Below are positions 21,992 through 34,919 of a DNA stretch of 64,000 nt, piece by piece. A model generated the notes under the pieces. It made no database searches. It saw only the letters and a program-made list of their open reading frames with translations, and was not told the DNA's origin. Every line of letters begins with the position of its first letter. The stretch's first letter is position 1. Made by a program: the position numbers and the translations under genes. The stretch is from Knufia peltigerae. Its lineage: Eukaryota; Ascomycota; Eurotiomycetes; Chaetothyriales; Trichomeriaceae. The DNA is taken from positions 156,561-220,560 of the forward strand of contig JAPDRN010000053.1 in the NCBI GenBank assembly GCA_030247855.1, read 5' to 3'.

Positions 21992-24900
21992 TCACATGAC
22001 GACACATTCCCCGTCACTTTGTCTGTTGACGTTCGACCGTGAAACTCGTGTCTTTTGCATCTTTTGACCTCGTTTCAATTCCTCGAGGCGTTCCCGGGCT
22101 TTTGGGAAATTTTGAGCTAAAGATTGACAGGAAGGTTAGTTTCAATACCAACAGGACAGAAAAAGACGGAAGAGGGTAATGACGAAAAAACACCACTCAC
22201 ATGCTGCTCTGTAATACCACCTCTTGGCCTCCTCGACATCAACTCCCGTCCCGATGCCGACCTCGTTGAAATAACCCATTGCGTATTCGGCCTTTGCGAG
22301 GTTGGAACTAGCGGCCTTTCGAGCCCAGAGAAACGCCTCGGTGTCGCTCTGAACCAAAAGCGGTTCGCTGCCAGTGAGGTACCACCCACTCAGGGCGAGC
22401 TCGGATTGGTGTTCACCCTGGGCCGCGGCGCGCGTATACCAGGCTATGCTCTGCCGCGCGTCGATGGGACAGCCGAGCAAGCCGTACTCAAACGCCGACC
22501 CAAGTCGGAACTGGGAATACTTGTAGCCCAACTCGGCGGCCTGCTGGAACAGTTGGAATGCGTACCGCTCATCGCGGATGATGCTGTCGTTCCCAGACGC
22601 AGACTCATAGAGGAGACCCAGTTCGTGCAACGCGTGCGGGTTGTCTTTGTCGGCCCGTTCGGCGGCACGTTTGAGCCACGACACAGCTTCACGTGGACTC
22701 TTCGGTTGTCCCAGCAGGCCTTTGAGCTGGATCATGCCCATTTTGTACATGGCGGGCGTGTCGCCCAGCGTGGCGGCGCGCTTGTACCATTGAATCGCTT
22801 TCAGGGGGTCGCGGCGCGTACCACCACCTTCTTCGGAGCCCAGTTCGCAACACACGGCGACACGGTAGGCACTTTGCGCATGATTGAGTTTGGCGGCCGA
22901 TTGATAGAGATGGAAAGCTTCTTTTGGATCAACTGGAAGTCCCAAGAGACCTTGGCCATGACAGTCGGCGAGGTAGAACATGGCGTCGGGATAACTGGCC
23001 GCGACAAGTCTCTTGATCAATTTGTGCGCGTCGAAAATGTATTTTTCTCGGTTCTTTTGAGTTTGTTTGGCATCAGCCGCACCACCTTCGTCCGCCAGCA
23101 CTCTAGCAGCCTCAACTTCTTTCTTTGCAAGTTTCAAACCGACGGCATAGTTGGCTGGATTTTTGCTGTATTCTACACGAAGGCTGTTGAGCTCTTGAAG
23201 AGTTACAGGGGGCGTATCGCTACGGCCAGTTGCACTATCTCGCTTTTGTACAGGGGCTGATTGTGCTTGTGCCATTGCTGGTGGAGCAGGTTGGACTTGC
23301 GGTTGATATCCATTTCCACTTCCTCTAACTGGCTCGGGGTGAGCTGGGAGAGCGTCTGGGTTGGTATTGAGGTTGACACTCGAATCGCCATAGTGTCTGA
23401 CTGGAACCGGATGTGCAGACGAGGTCGAAGGTCGAGGAGGACCAGGGTTATAATTGTCCTGGGATGGTTTCCTGGGCGGTGGACCACCCGAGTAATTTTC
23501 CTGAGACATACCTCGTGGGGTAGGTTGTTGCTGTCCATAGGGTTGTCTCTGCTGTTGACTTGGACTTGGACTATAGCCCTGGTTGTACTGGTTGGGGACA
23601 GGTGCCGAAGGAGCCCTGAATTGGTCAGAGTAGCTTCGGTCGTATGGTGCAACCATATCAGGCTGCGGCGGTGGCCGTTGGGCATTACTCGTGTGGGGAC
23701 GTGCAGGGTATTGGTCCTGACTGAATGATCGATACGGAGGAGCATTGTTTGGGATGGGTGGCAGATCCCCTGTAGGTGGCGGCTTCATGTTGTTCCTGCT
23801 TGCTGATCGAGGAGGATACTGTGCTTGCGGCCGCTGAGTGCCCTCATAGCCCCCTGGTCCAGGCCTGGGACCATCATTGTAACCATTTTGATATGTTGCA
23901 GGAGATGGGCGATCGACCGATCCAGTGTTTCTGCTTGGCGGCAGATCAAAAGCAAAGTCCGCGAGAGGAGAACTGTTGTTGTTGTGTTTCAACGGTGGTG
24001 ATGGGATGATGTCGGCAGTATCGACTGGGGGAGGGAACGATCCGGGAACTTGGTAGGTTGGCTTGCGGTAAACTTGCTGGTCAAAAGGTGCTTGCCCAGT
24101 GCTAATATGGTCTTCGGGTTTTTCATTAGCATTTGTGGGTATAGCATCAAAGTTTGGCATTTCTTGACTCCTTGTCTTGTTTGGCCCAGCAGTGTTGGGC
24201 ACTCCTCTATAGCTGTTCGGGTCGAAGCCCTCGGTACGGGGCGGACGAACTGGTTGACGCTGTTGCGGCTGCGGTGGCGGCTCTACAGGTGATTCGTAGG
24301 CTCTCGAAGAGGGAACATAATCTTGTGCATATCCTTCGTCTCGAAGATACTCATTGCGGGAAGCATCTTGTGGAGGGAGCTGATTCATATGCGCTCCATA
24401 CTCTCCTGGAGCGCCATATCTGTCCATTCCACCAAAAGGCCCGGTTTGCGCGTATTCGCGGTTGTTCGGGGGTGGAGGTCCTCGTGGATCTTGCCGTGGT
24501 ACACGTCGAGGCGAAGGAGGAACATTTTCCTGCGATCGATGTGGTGGTCTGTTGAGGTCCATAGAGTCCTGTCTCTGGGCTACCCCGTAATCTTGAAGCG
24601 GTGGAGGGCGAGATACATCCTGTGGACGCCTGTCCCTTGATGGATTCGGCTCTTGCGGGTGATATCTCATCTCCTGAGGAGGCATCTGATGGTCCATCGG
24701 AGGTGGCATGGGTCGCTCCATGCTCGGTCTGCCACCATGTGAAGTATTAGACCTGTGTTCATCCCTCTTGCGGTGTCCATGCGACGTGTTTGGGCGTGCT
24801 TCTCGACTGTCTGGTCTCTCGTTGAGGCTCAAACCTTTCAACTCAGCATCCAGACTGCTGTGCCTCTGTCTCTCAACCGGCTTCTTTTTTTGCGGCCAAG

Positions 24901-25527
24901 CGCCAAAAGGATTGTCCCAGGCTAGGTTCTTCGGCGACGTCGGTTCGGCTAGAATGCGTTCTCGCGCTATCTCCTGTCAGCATTTTGTCCATGAGCGGGA
25001 TGATCCGTCATACTCTTCTGTCTTTTTTGTGGTGTAGATGGACCAGATCTTGCTTCCCGCGACGGTCTCTGTCCGCCTGAAGAATGATTGTGATACTCTG
25101 GCTGCGGCCTGCTTGGTGCATTTGTACGGTAACGTTCGTCGTATTGGTATGTGCGACCTGAGGACGGGGCTTGCTCGGGATAAGGGTCGCGCTGCGGCGG
25201 AGGTGGTTGTGAGTATCCGTTTCCGTTGTCGTAATAAGGCGGATCTTGGAAACCACTCGGTTGATATTGATCCTGGACTTGGCCTTGCCAATGTCCATTT
25301 CGACCGTAATTCGTTGGAGGCTGCTGCACATGACCATAGCCGTCGTCGTACCCGTTGCGATCTTGAGGATAGTCATTGTACTGCTGATACCCCTGGTTGT
25401 ATGATGTTCCCTGGCTGCGCCCATTCTCTTGCCATTGTCTCTGGTCATTCCTACGATCATACTGGTAAGGCTGCTGCACCTGGGTTGGACCTTGTTGCCA
25501 TTGCTGGCGATATTGGTTGCTCGCCAT
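21992..25527 (-). CDS. Chitin synthase regulator, Skt5/Chs4 family (Sel1 repeats)
   Basis: Three exons, 25014-25527, 22201-24966 and 21992-22116, with introns of 47 and 84 nt, encode 1134 residues. Skt5/Chs4 proteins activate and localise Chs3-type chitin synthase at the plasma membrane or bud neck. Residues 1-800 are disordered and very rich in Gln, Tyr, Pro and Asn. Sel1-like helical repeats follow at about 810-1095, with motifs such as A-M-Y-K-M-G-M and A-E-Y-A-M-G-Y-F. The protein ends C-V-V-M, a CaaX box for prenylation, as known for Chs4. That ending depends on the last intron, which fits. The first intron's acceptor (TAG at 24967-24969) was chosen because it alone keeps frame. The disordered N-terminus is longer than in yeast Skt5. 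Several filamentous paralogues exist, so no symbol is given. Confidence 0.87.
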
Positions 25528-27555
25528 TGTCGCAAGCTGACGGAGATCAGTCTTGGAACCGGCCGAGCCGACGATGCGCGTGTTGAATCTTGGAGGACGG
25601 CGACGGCTTGCGGCAGAATGCGCAAAACAAAGAAAACGGCCGATGAAGCGAAGCTGGTTTTCAAGTTGAGGTCAACGAAGGCCCTTTGTTCTTTTGGGCT
25701 GGTCCGGTGGAATCGAAGAGCGCGAAACAATGCCTTGCAACGCAACCAGGCGTAGAGCAGTTCAAGAAAGAATTGTTGAAAGGACCGAACGGAAAAACAA
25801 AAAAAAAGAAGTGAACCAACTGTCCCACGATGACGAGTTGTCACAACAAAGAGCAGGTGTACGATGGTTATGCTCGTGTGTGTGGTGGGCAAAGTCAATG
25901 CACAGCAGTGGGCGGGAGGTGGTCGAAGCGTATGTGCAAGTACGGAGCACGAGTCCCTAAGGCCGTGGCGAGGCTGATGCTAAGTTCCAGGTACGGAGCA
26001 TTCTTATGGGGACTCGTATGGAGGGTCTACTACTGTACGGACTCAATCCAGGCCACTCATAGACTCTTTACAAGTATGATTACTCCGTTGTCTACACAGG
26101 CTAATGCGATCGATCCCGGCACTCGCTTGAAAGCCTGTAAAAAGCTCGTCTTAATTACTCCATACATGGGTACGGATACTTATTCAGTAGGGCAAGGACG
26201 CCGAAGGACCAGTCTAGAGAGACATTAATCTCTGATAGTCTAGTTCTGTCATTTAATTAGCAATTTCAAAAGACATGTTTTTTTAAGAGCGTCTAAGTAG
26301 GTGACGCCTAATAGAGCCTAAAAAATGTTCTCTCTGCTAAAGCTTTAGGTATGGCCGTAGCTACTAGTCTACTCAGTCTGGGGTTTCATCCCCCTTATTT
26401 CTTTGGTAGTCACTACAGGCCTTATTAGGTACTCTTTACCTAGAATGTCTAATAGTATAATGTCTTTTTAAACCGTCATAGGAATTATGGGACTAAGCTA
26501 TTTCTGCACGCCTCCGTATCCATAGGTCCGATGGCAAGGTGACTCCGTAATGATTACGAGTACTGCGCACTGCGCAGTACTGTAGATATCGTCATGTAGC
26601 AAAGGTACGAGTACAGCTACCGAACATCTCTTTTCGAACATATTTTTCGGATAATTTGTACTCGTAACTCTTTAGTGTAGCCCTTATGATTACGAGTGCT
26701 CCATAGCTTGGTGGCGGTTGATGGGCAGCCGACAGCCCACCGAGGCACTGGCTGCCAGGTACAGATACTTGATTTGTTGCTTCTCGGGCACTGATCGCCC
26801 ACTAACCTCTACCTATCCAAAGGCACCCAAAGGTGTTCCGGGTACGACTAGACTACGGGCCACTTACGTGGGGGGCGCACCAGGCCAACGTGGACTCTTT
26901 GACCTCCATCATGCCCAGAACAGCCACTGACCTACTCCCGCAGGACTGAAAGCTACACCACCTGTTTACCTGACAGCCGTTTTTGCCATGCCCTGCCACT
27001 CTCAAAAGATCAATGCCCTTCCACGCCGTCATCTTGACATGTCAGATGAACAGATTTATCGCTTATCGGTGGCCGAATGTATCGTACATGAGCACAGAGA
27101 ACTACGTAACTCTCCTCGTGGACGAATTGTGGCTGGTGAGATGAAGTATTCTGCACAAAGTATGTCTCAGCCACATTCGTACTGTACGGCCAGCCCGATT
27201 CAGTCTCGGCGGGATTGGCTGACGATCAGACAGTATGGATGATGTTTCAACCACCCAGCACCGAGTCAATCACAGCCTAACAAACGACATGTTGTTTCAA
27301 CCACTTCAAGACGGATTCTCCTTTGCCGGTCTCAACTGTGATGATGATTACTCCGTACACTGCAATTCTCGACGACTCGTCCACATCTTTCACCCTTTTT
27401 TTGTTGCGCACAATATGACGTAGCTTCTATCGTCGTCCAGCCCTTCCACCGCGACAAGTCGGAAAGCATCCTCTTACCGTCGAACCGACAAGGCTCGCTT
27501 AAACCACCTGGGTGTTTCAACATCTGTTCCCTTGCTCTCTCCTCCTATCCAGCAG
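25528..27555. other. gene-free stretch with short inverted repeats
   Basis: No convincing gene occurs in 2.0 kb. From about 25940 to 26720 the sequence becomes AT-richer and holds many short motifs of the ACTCCGTA and GTACTCGTA types, plus a 23-bp palindrome at 26559-26581. It may be a worn-down repeat, but no transposase or terminal repeats were found. Confidence 0.4.
26559..26581. repeat. 23-bp near-perfect palindrome
   Basis: Eleven-base arms (26559-26569 and 26571-26581) are exact reverse complements around one C. The core is a repeated TGCGCA. Confidence 0.85.
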
Positions 27556-30148
27556 TCATGTAAAATTGGCAACTGAAATTTCAATGTCTCCAAATGGTTC
27601 ACCCTGTGTCACCTCGAGCAAACCCCTGGTGACTAATGCGAGAACGTGGAGAAGGCCCTGAGCGCCAACAATATACGAATTCTGAGTCGGTGGAAGTAAC
27701 TCTTCAAACGTGATTCCGTTCGACATCTCCGTACTCTCACCGACCTCCCCTTGATCACGTGGCTGCTCGTTGATCTTCGTCTTTACGAAACTGAGAAAAT
27801 TGTTGGCTTCATTCTCCAAGGCCATCGCGATCCATGAACTCTGCTGCGCCGTCTGGGTATCGACATCAGCGGCCGGTCCGTACAGCTCAAAGTCCTCCAC
27901 GTCGGTGCCGAGGCCAAGCTGCGCATCCAGGTCTGCGAACTCATCTTCAGTATTGCTGGTTAGAAGTGAAGGGCTGCCGATCCTAGACGCACCGGAGCCT
28001 CTTCCCAGCAAAGGGCTTGCAGAGGTGAGACGAGATCCGCGCCTTCCAAGTGCCGAAGGTGGACCGAGTTCCATACCGCCGGGTAGACCTCCCACGCTGG
28101 AGCTCAATCTCGCTACCAATCCGCTCCCCAAGGGCTGAGCAGAACTATGACGAGATGCGGAGACATTCCAGGGCATACCTGATGAGCGGTCGGGCAGCGA
28201 GGAAGGCGCTTGTCGACCGACTTCGCTCTCGGGGTTGAAGTTGTCGCTTGGGAACATTGGGACATCGTCGTCATCACCAAAGACGAAGCCGTCGCCCCCG
28301 ACGTCGTGCCCACGAGCTACCCCTTCGTCGGAAGTTGTTCTGGCTCTGACTCGTCTCGCCTCTTCATCGTCCCCATCCTCATCGGTTTCGGAGCCGCTGC
28401 GCGATCTTTTGACACCGATGGGCACACCCTTGAGCAGGTCCCAGAGTGACTGACCGCTGAACATCGCAAGAGGGTGCGGTTCTCTGTCGGCACCAAAGCT
28501 GGTGGCAACATTGCCGATACCTTGTTCCATGACCCAGAATTCCGCCTTCTTCTTTGCTTCACGGTGTGACTTTTGATTTTGCTTTGCCTTGTATGCCTCA
28601 TCCATGTTGGCGAGGTAGTTCTGGTTCCAGTTGCTCAGGTCTCGGTTGGTCAACTCTGTTCGCTGGTCTGGTCGAAGAGGCTTTACCTGACGCACACGTT
28701 GCTGCGGTGCCTCGGCCGTCTCTGATTGCTCCTGGTAGGACTCGGTGAGGGAAGTGCCATGTTCGCTTTGTTGTGCCTCTGTACCTGCACGCTGCGGTGT
28801 CACTGGAGCTCCAGCATTCTGGACTGCAGCCTCCGAATCTTCAAACATGATGATGTCCTCGTCAAAATGAATTTGATCGTCGGGCAATTGGACCCCAGGA
28901 TAATTGTCGCCGCCAATACTCACGTTGCCCCCATGGGCAGCCCATGGATCCATGCCTGCCTCGTCTCCGTCCTGCAAGAGCGCGGACACGGCCGGATGGA
29001 GAAACCCGTCGTCACCAAGGTCAAAGACAGGGTTGTCGAGAACGAGTGGCTCATCTTCGAACAGAGAATAGTGCTCTTGGGACTTGCTCCCATTCCCGGC
29101 ATGGAAACTTGTTCCTGGTCCTGAACCGAAGCCCGAAACCCCTCCAGGCGTGCTGTAAGAATGTATGTCCAGGCCAGCTTCTTCCTCTTCTCCTCCGACT
29201 CTTTCACATTCGTCAAGTCCGTCCTCATCACTAATCTGTAGACTAGACTGGGTCGAAGGGAGGCTGCGAGTTGAGGCACCGCTAGAGGACTCGGACGGAA
29301 TGCCAAAGGCAGCCAGGTCGAAATTGAGGTCTATTTCTGGGAAATAGAAAGGATCTTCTCGAATGTTGAGTTGTTCTGGTCTGTGTTTCATGCAAAAAAA
29401 ATCGCAAATGGCCATCCCCGTCAGTCTCCGGGTGTGTCTATTTGTCGTTTTGTTCCTCAAAGCAACACACACACACTCACCTCGTCTTGCTCACTTCCGG
29501 ATCAATTTCCATCTCATTCGAAGCATACTCGATCCCTCTCATCTTATCCCTCAGGCTCGTGACATCGACCAAGACATAACCACACTGTTGTGAAAAGACT
29601 CGTGTCATTCCAAACCTGTCGTCCCAAAGGAAAAGAAGTTAATCATGGATAACTCTACAAAGAAAAATAAATCTCCTTTTCTTCCCCCTACGAGCCAAGT
29701 TTCCTCCATTTGGAGATGTGACTTACAGTAAGCTCCCCTGCAGGCGTAGTGCCATGGGCAACTCTGGCTCCGTGATGGTCTGGCATGCTCTTGGGACGTC
29801 GACGTCAAGGATCGCCCTACGTGTCACTTTCTTCAGGTTGGATTTGGCACCGAGTGTCGCCACCAGCCTTTTGAGAGAGAGAGAGAAGGGATTGTCAGCG
29901 TCAGGGGTAGCTTAGAAACGCGATAAACGCGAGAGAGACGCGATAGACAAAAAGAACGTACCATATTGTAGCTACTCCGTGTTGACGACTCGTCAGAACT
30001 AAAAAGAAGGAAGGGTGGTTGATTATCAGTATTGGGGCCTTCAACTCAATCTCTAGTCCACACACACAAACCCCCTCCCCTTTCGGGCTCACGTGAAGAA
30101 AACTAAAACCAACAAAGACAAAAACGTACTCTCGTGGCTGTAGAACAT
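27556..30148 (-). CDS. REC8: Meiotic cohesin kleisin Rec8
   Basis: Five exons, 30130-30148, 29962-29998, 29727-29867, 29481-29615 and 27556-29380, encode 718 residues. Rec8 closes the cohesin ring between the Smc heads and holds sister chromatids through meiosis I. The assembled N-terminus (M-F-Y-S-H-E, then a T-S-R-Q-H-G-V-A-T-I-W stretch, then V-P-R-A-C) is the Rad21/Rec8 SMC-binding domain, about residues 1-108. It is followed by the R-P-E-Q-L-N-I segment. The middle is acidic and disordered; the C-terminus has a weak winged-helix-like segment. Rec8 rather than Rad21 is inferred from that segment and the central block E-F-W-V-M-E-Q. The first exons are only 19 and 37 nt and the introns are 94-131 nt, longer than most here. 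All junctions keep frame. Confidence 0.83.
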
Positions 30149-31040
30149 GGCGTCGCAATCACCACCCTGAGGTAGCCAAACAATGCCCCGCCCCTGGAGA
30201 AAAGTGTAGACTCTGTGGTGTCCTGCAGGAAGAGAGAGAGATGGAGAGGTAAGTGGTGATTTGGGAATGAGGACGGTATGGTGTTCTGGAAAAAAAGTCT
30301 GAAGAGGTCCCTTCTTTGTGGTGCAGAGTAAAGTGAAGTGAAGGCGGTCGGTCGAAAAACCAAAAAGGCAACAAAACGTTCAGTAAAGTAAAAATGTACC
30401 TTTGTGTAGGAGGAGTGCCTCATGTGCAACGGCATTGAAAGGACGAGATGGGGAACGCGACGAACTCGGACGCCAGACAAAAAAGTTGACTTGACTGTAT
30501 CGTTAGTCGACTCTGGCGCTGGAATTCGAAAGAAAAACAGAGCCTCCAGAAAAGAAAAATAAACACCACATATCTCAATTGAAGCCATCGTCATCATTAT
30601 CTCTTTTTTTCCCGTTGTCCAGAAACAATTCCCAAGAGCACACTGCGACACGGTGGCCACCATCTCTTTGATGCCCAGTCCTACCTACCTACAAACTCCA
30701 CAACCCGACCGTGTTTACTGTAGAAAAATCCTTCGTCATCAAGCCCAAGATTATCGAGATGTGGCGAACTCGTATCTTATAGCGTGTCCACCTAATTCTT
30801 GGTCTTTAAAACGCGGAATTTATATGAACTGGAACTTGCTTTTCTATTCCCCCTTTTTCGCGTTTCCTAGACAAGTGCCGGGGAAGAGTGCGCTGTACAC
30901 CCCGGCTAAAGATCAAAACGTCCATTCGCAAACCTGTAAGCTTTCCGAAACCCAGGGGCGCAGGAAGCGTATAGCACTTTCTCAGCGTATGAGGCGAGAA
31001 AACCCCAAGGCGACATAGGCATAGTCTATGTTGTTTTCCT
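30149..31040. promoter_or_regulatory. upstream region of REC8 and 3' flank of ARG5,6
   Basis: The 892 bp contain the REC8 promoter and ARG5,6 terminator. No gene was recognised; the open frames here lack family features. Confidence 0.4.
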
Positions 31041-33783
31041 TTACTCGGATGGGATACCTTCATACTCTCCATAGCCCAAGGCCAGATTCATGTTTTCTGC
31101 GATCCCATTATCAGTAAAAGCTCTCGTGACGGATACTAAAAGACTTACGAAGACATTGCGTCGCAGCACCCTTCAACAAATTATCGATGGTGACGCAAAT
31201 GACCACTCTCTTCCCGCTCGAATGAACAGCGAAGCCACCAACTTCGACACCGTGGCGGTTAGCGATGTTCTTGACCAATGGAGCTTCACCGATGATCTTG
31301 AGCAGCTTCTCTCCGGCATAGCGTTCTTGGTACAAATTTCGGATATCTCTCGACTTCATCTCCTCTTTCAAGGGAATGTTGATTGTGTGGTGGATGCCCT
31401 GGAACCACACAGCAACATGAGGGATGAAAGCCACCGGAGTTCCCAACTGCGTCGAAATCTCGCGTTCGTGAATGTGGTCGGTCAGGGAGTAGGGAATGAT
31501 GTTGTCTGTGAGATTCTGAACGTCGTTCTTTGGGCTTGGTTTGGTACCAGCACCAGAATAGCCAGAGACACCAAAGACCGTAGGCTGACCTCCGATGTAT
31601 GGAACCAAAGGAGCAATTCCAATCTGAGCTGCCGTCGCGTAGCAACCAGGATTGGAAATTCTAGTGGCTTTGGCAATGGCAGCACGATCCACCAACTCGG
31701 GCAGACCATAAGTCCAGGCAGAGTCAAATCTGTAGTCGGCGCTCAAGTCTACGATAACACTGTTCTTACCGACACGGTCGATGGCATCCACGAACGGTTT
31801 ACAGACACCATTGGGGAGAGCCATGACCCAGCAGTCGACGGCACCTTCTTCCTCCATCTTTTCGACGTCCTCCACGCTCAGATTCTCATAGATGATTTCT
31901 CTTTTATCATATCCCTTGAGCTTCTGTCCGGCCAGTTCTCGCGAAGAAACATGGCGCAGATCCATGTTGGGATGACGGTTCAGGAGATCGACAAGAGCCT
32001 TTCCGGTATAGCCTCGGGCTCCGATGAGGGCAACCCTTGACGGCTTGGGGTTGGAGCTGTTCTTCGCACCAAGAGGTGGGTTGGGGTTGGTAGTAGAAGC
32101 ATAGGTGCGAACGGAGAGAGCGGGTCGTGTCACATAGCGTGCCTGTCGTGCAGAGCGCAAAGGATTCGCCTGTGTCGAAAATGTTCTCTTTTGTGCGAGC
32201 CCAGCCGATTGAGCTGCCTTGCTTGCCATTTGTGAAGCAGCTCGCGCAGCACGGACAAGTTTGGATTCGAGGTTAATGTCACCAAACATTTGTCGACCGT
32301 GCTTCGTAAATTCGACCATCAGATCCTTAACCTCGTCGCTGGTTTCTAGGCCGTACCAAAAGAGAACCTCGCCGTCCTTGGAAAGGCTACCGTCGGCCTT
32401 GTCAAAGAACCAAGTCAGGTTCTCATCATCTTCCTTCACGGTCCACATCAGCTTTGGGAAATCCTTCTTGATGGCAACAAAGATGTTATCGGCGACGTTC
32501 GTCAGCCAGCCATTCTTGGTAATGGTCAGCGTAGCCAGGTGAGCCAGAGTGGTTTCTCCGTTGGGTGGCAACACAATGCCAAAAGCTTCCATGGGTTCAT
32601 CGAAGTACGCCTTGAATTCACGGTTGTGCAGGCCCTTAACATACTGATCAACGACAGCCTTGGCATCGAGGCCGGCGCGATCCCGAATGAGAACTTCTTT
32701 GAGCTTGTCGATATCCTCGAATTGGTCGATGGAGGTGTTGACATGGACTTTGTTACCTCTGCGGATCAAAGTACCGGCTCCCGAGTCAGTAAACAGTTCT
32801 TTCTGCAGATCGGCTGGGTGGATGATCGCCACACTGGAGGTTCGAGGCAAATCCATCAGGAGCTCTCTCATTTCCTTGATCTTCAGCCTCGTACCGTGTC
32901 GAACCCACCACTGCGTCATCAGATGGTCATACTCCTCGTCGAGATTTATTGCTGAAATCTTCTCCTTGGTGTCACCGTTAAACAGCCCACCCTTCTCAGA
33001 CAAGTAGACGATCTTCAATGGCTGTAGTGCTCTGGCCAGTTCACCCGCCGCGACGTCAGCATTGACGTTCAAGACTTGACCGTCCTTGGATTCTGCCATC
33101 GAAGTCAGGATTGGCAAGCAGCCTGCCTGAATAGCGGCCTGAATAGGTCTCTTGTCAACATGGTTAATCTTCCCCACGAGGTTATATTTTTCCTTGTCTA
33201 GATAGTCGGCCGTGAAAACACCCGACGTGATCGGTCTGGCACGCACACCTAACCGCTCCAATTCCTCGACGAGGCGCAAGTTCTCTTCCAGGAAGAGCGC
33301 GCGTGCAATGCCCAAGGTTTTTGGGTCGGTCACCCGGATGCCATCTTCAAACTGGGGTTCCACACCGGAATCCTCCAAGATCTTGTTCAGCTGTGGGCCT
33401 GCGCCGTGGACGACCACCGGATAGAGACCAACGTGGTTCAAGAATGCAAGGGCGGAGGATAGTGTCTGGAGGTGTTCGGTCAAGATAGCTCCACCGACCT
33501 TAATAACGGCGAACTGCTGGGAAGAGACCGAGGTGAAGTGGGAAAGATATTGCTGCACTTCCCTCTTGGACCCAATGTTGCTCAGCAGCTGCACCACTGT
33601 AGACCTCGTAGACGGGTTGGCGGCAGAGGGAGACGAATAGGATCGTCGAGAGGTGATCGGGCAAGCGATCAGAGATCGGGAGGATCGAGCAAGACGTAGA
33701 GCTCGAGAGGATCGAGGACGGACAGCAGACGCCGCTGCAGCTCGGTTGGCTGCCCGCGCAGCAGCTGCACCTATCGCCGACAT
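31041..33783 (-). CDS. ARG5,6: Arg5,6 precursor: acetylglutamate kinase + N-acetyl-gamma-glutamyl-phosphate reductase
   Basis: Two exons, 31149-33783 and 31041-31096, with a 52-nt intron, encode 896 residues. The product is imported into mitochondria and cleaved into two enzymes for the second and third steps of arginine synthesis: phosphorylation of N-acetylglutamate, then reduction to the semialdehyde. Residues 1-50 are Arg/Ala/Ser-rich with no acidic residues, a presequence. The kinase begins at K-V-G-G (95-98) and is followed by a DUF619/GNAT-like domain (about 360-510). A basic linker near 515-575 probably holds the internal cleavage site. The reductase has G-A-R-G-Y-T-G (about 590) for NADP and catalytic C714 in N-P-G-C-Y. 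The last 19 residues, from exon 2, end G-I-P-S-E. The kinase part would be the feedback target of arginine. Confidence 0.97.
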
Positions 33784-34919
33784 TGTTCTTCAGATCATGC
33801 GGCAGCCAGAAACAACTTCAACGGGTCGAAAGTCGACGTCGCTCTAGGGCTGCGGTTGGGATAAGTCGGCGGTCGAGGCGGAGAGGAGAGTATTTTTTTG
33901 AGCCAGAACAACAAGCAGGAAGAGGTCTACCACCCAATCTAACCTGGAGACGCCGAAGCAACTATGCAAAGAGATGCGGAAAATACAGGAAGTCCCTGAT
34001 AACAATTTTTTTTTCTCGTGCAGCATGCTATAATACCCAGAGGACAAAATATTTGCGGGGGGATGATTATGAGTCTTCTTCAGCCAACCCCAACTGCCAT
34101 GGGTAATCGATTCCCAATGGTGGCGTGTCCTGTGCCGTTTTGCTAGGGCTCCGACCTTCGGCTTCTAGGAAAATTTTTCGATCCCTCTACTCAACGTGGG
34201 CTACATACTAGTGCTGCAACAAACATTGGACATTGACAATTCCCTGCAGATCGATCGAGCCATAGAGCGTAATTGCCACGGAGGGGCGACAATATAATAC
34301 CTATTGAGCGGAAGAAATGTATTGTTGAAATTTGGGCGGCTACCGACTAGGGTATGGACTTTTACAATCATTTCAAAACACTGCGATTGAAGCGGTACTA
34401 CAAGTACGCCACGTAAAACAAAGATACGGAGCACGAGAAAGCACATCGCAATCGCTAATGATACCGTTCCATAGGCACATGTCAGTGCTTCCGGGCTTTC
34501 GATTAAATCTATTGGAAACCCTCTCAGAAGAGTATGGAACGACTATTCCGTGCAGCCTGATTCGGGTGTCATTGGTGCCACATTTGGTCAAAAGAGCTCA
34601 TGGTATTATTGTAACAAGTAGCCCTACAGTCCCATCGCGCCTGGACGCCTGAAGCACTATGCAAGTGCTCATCATCACGCTCTCAAAAATTCTCCTCCAG
34701 AAGTTCAAAGGACATGTTTTGCCGATTTCGTAAATCCTTTGGAGTGATTGTGTCGAGGAAACCTATCGCATGCATTCAAGAAAGCGTTGAGTCCTTTCGA
34801 CCAGTTCATATTGTACAGTCACTAGCCCAAAAGATCAAGTCTGGGTTATCATGTCGTCAGGAAAGTTGTTCTCGCTCTGTGGTGGTCATCGCCGTCGTCA
34901 TGCTCGATCATCGATCAAT
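33784..34919. promoter_or_regulatory. upstream region of ARG5,6
   Basis: 1.1 kb between the ARG5,6 start and the synaptobrevin stop. No gene is seen. I found no perfect Gcn4/CPC1 site (TGACTCA); TGAGTCT at about 34068-34074 is one base off. Confidence 0.4.

Noticed and set aside
22124..23260. 378-residue frame on the plus strand
   Set aside because: It lies opposite the Sel1 repeats of the Skt5-like gene, which have clear family motifs, and shows none of its own.
26220..26720. Possible transposon remnant
   Set aside because: No transposase motif, no terminal inverted repeats and no target duplication seen; only base composition suggests it.
30103..30663. 186-residue frame on the minus strand over the REC8 start
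   Set aside because: The REC8 exon model (19 + 37 nt exons) explains the first part, and the rest has no family features.
31090..32040. 316-residue frame on the plus strand
   Set aside because: Antisense to the reductase half of ARG5,6.
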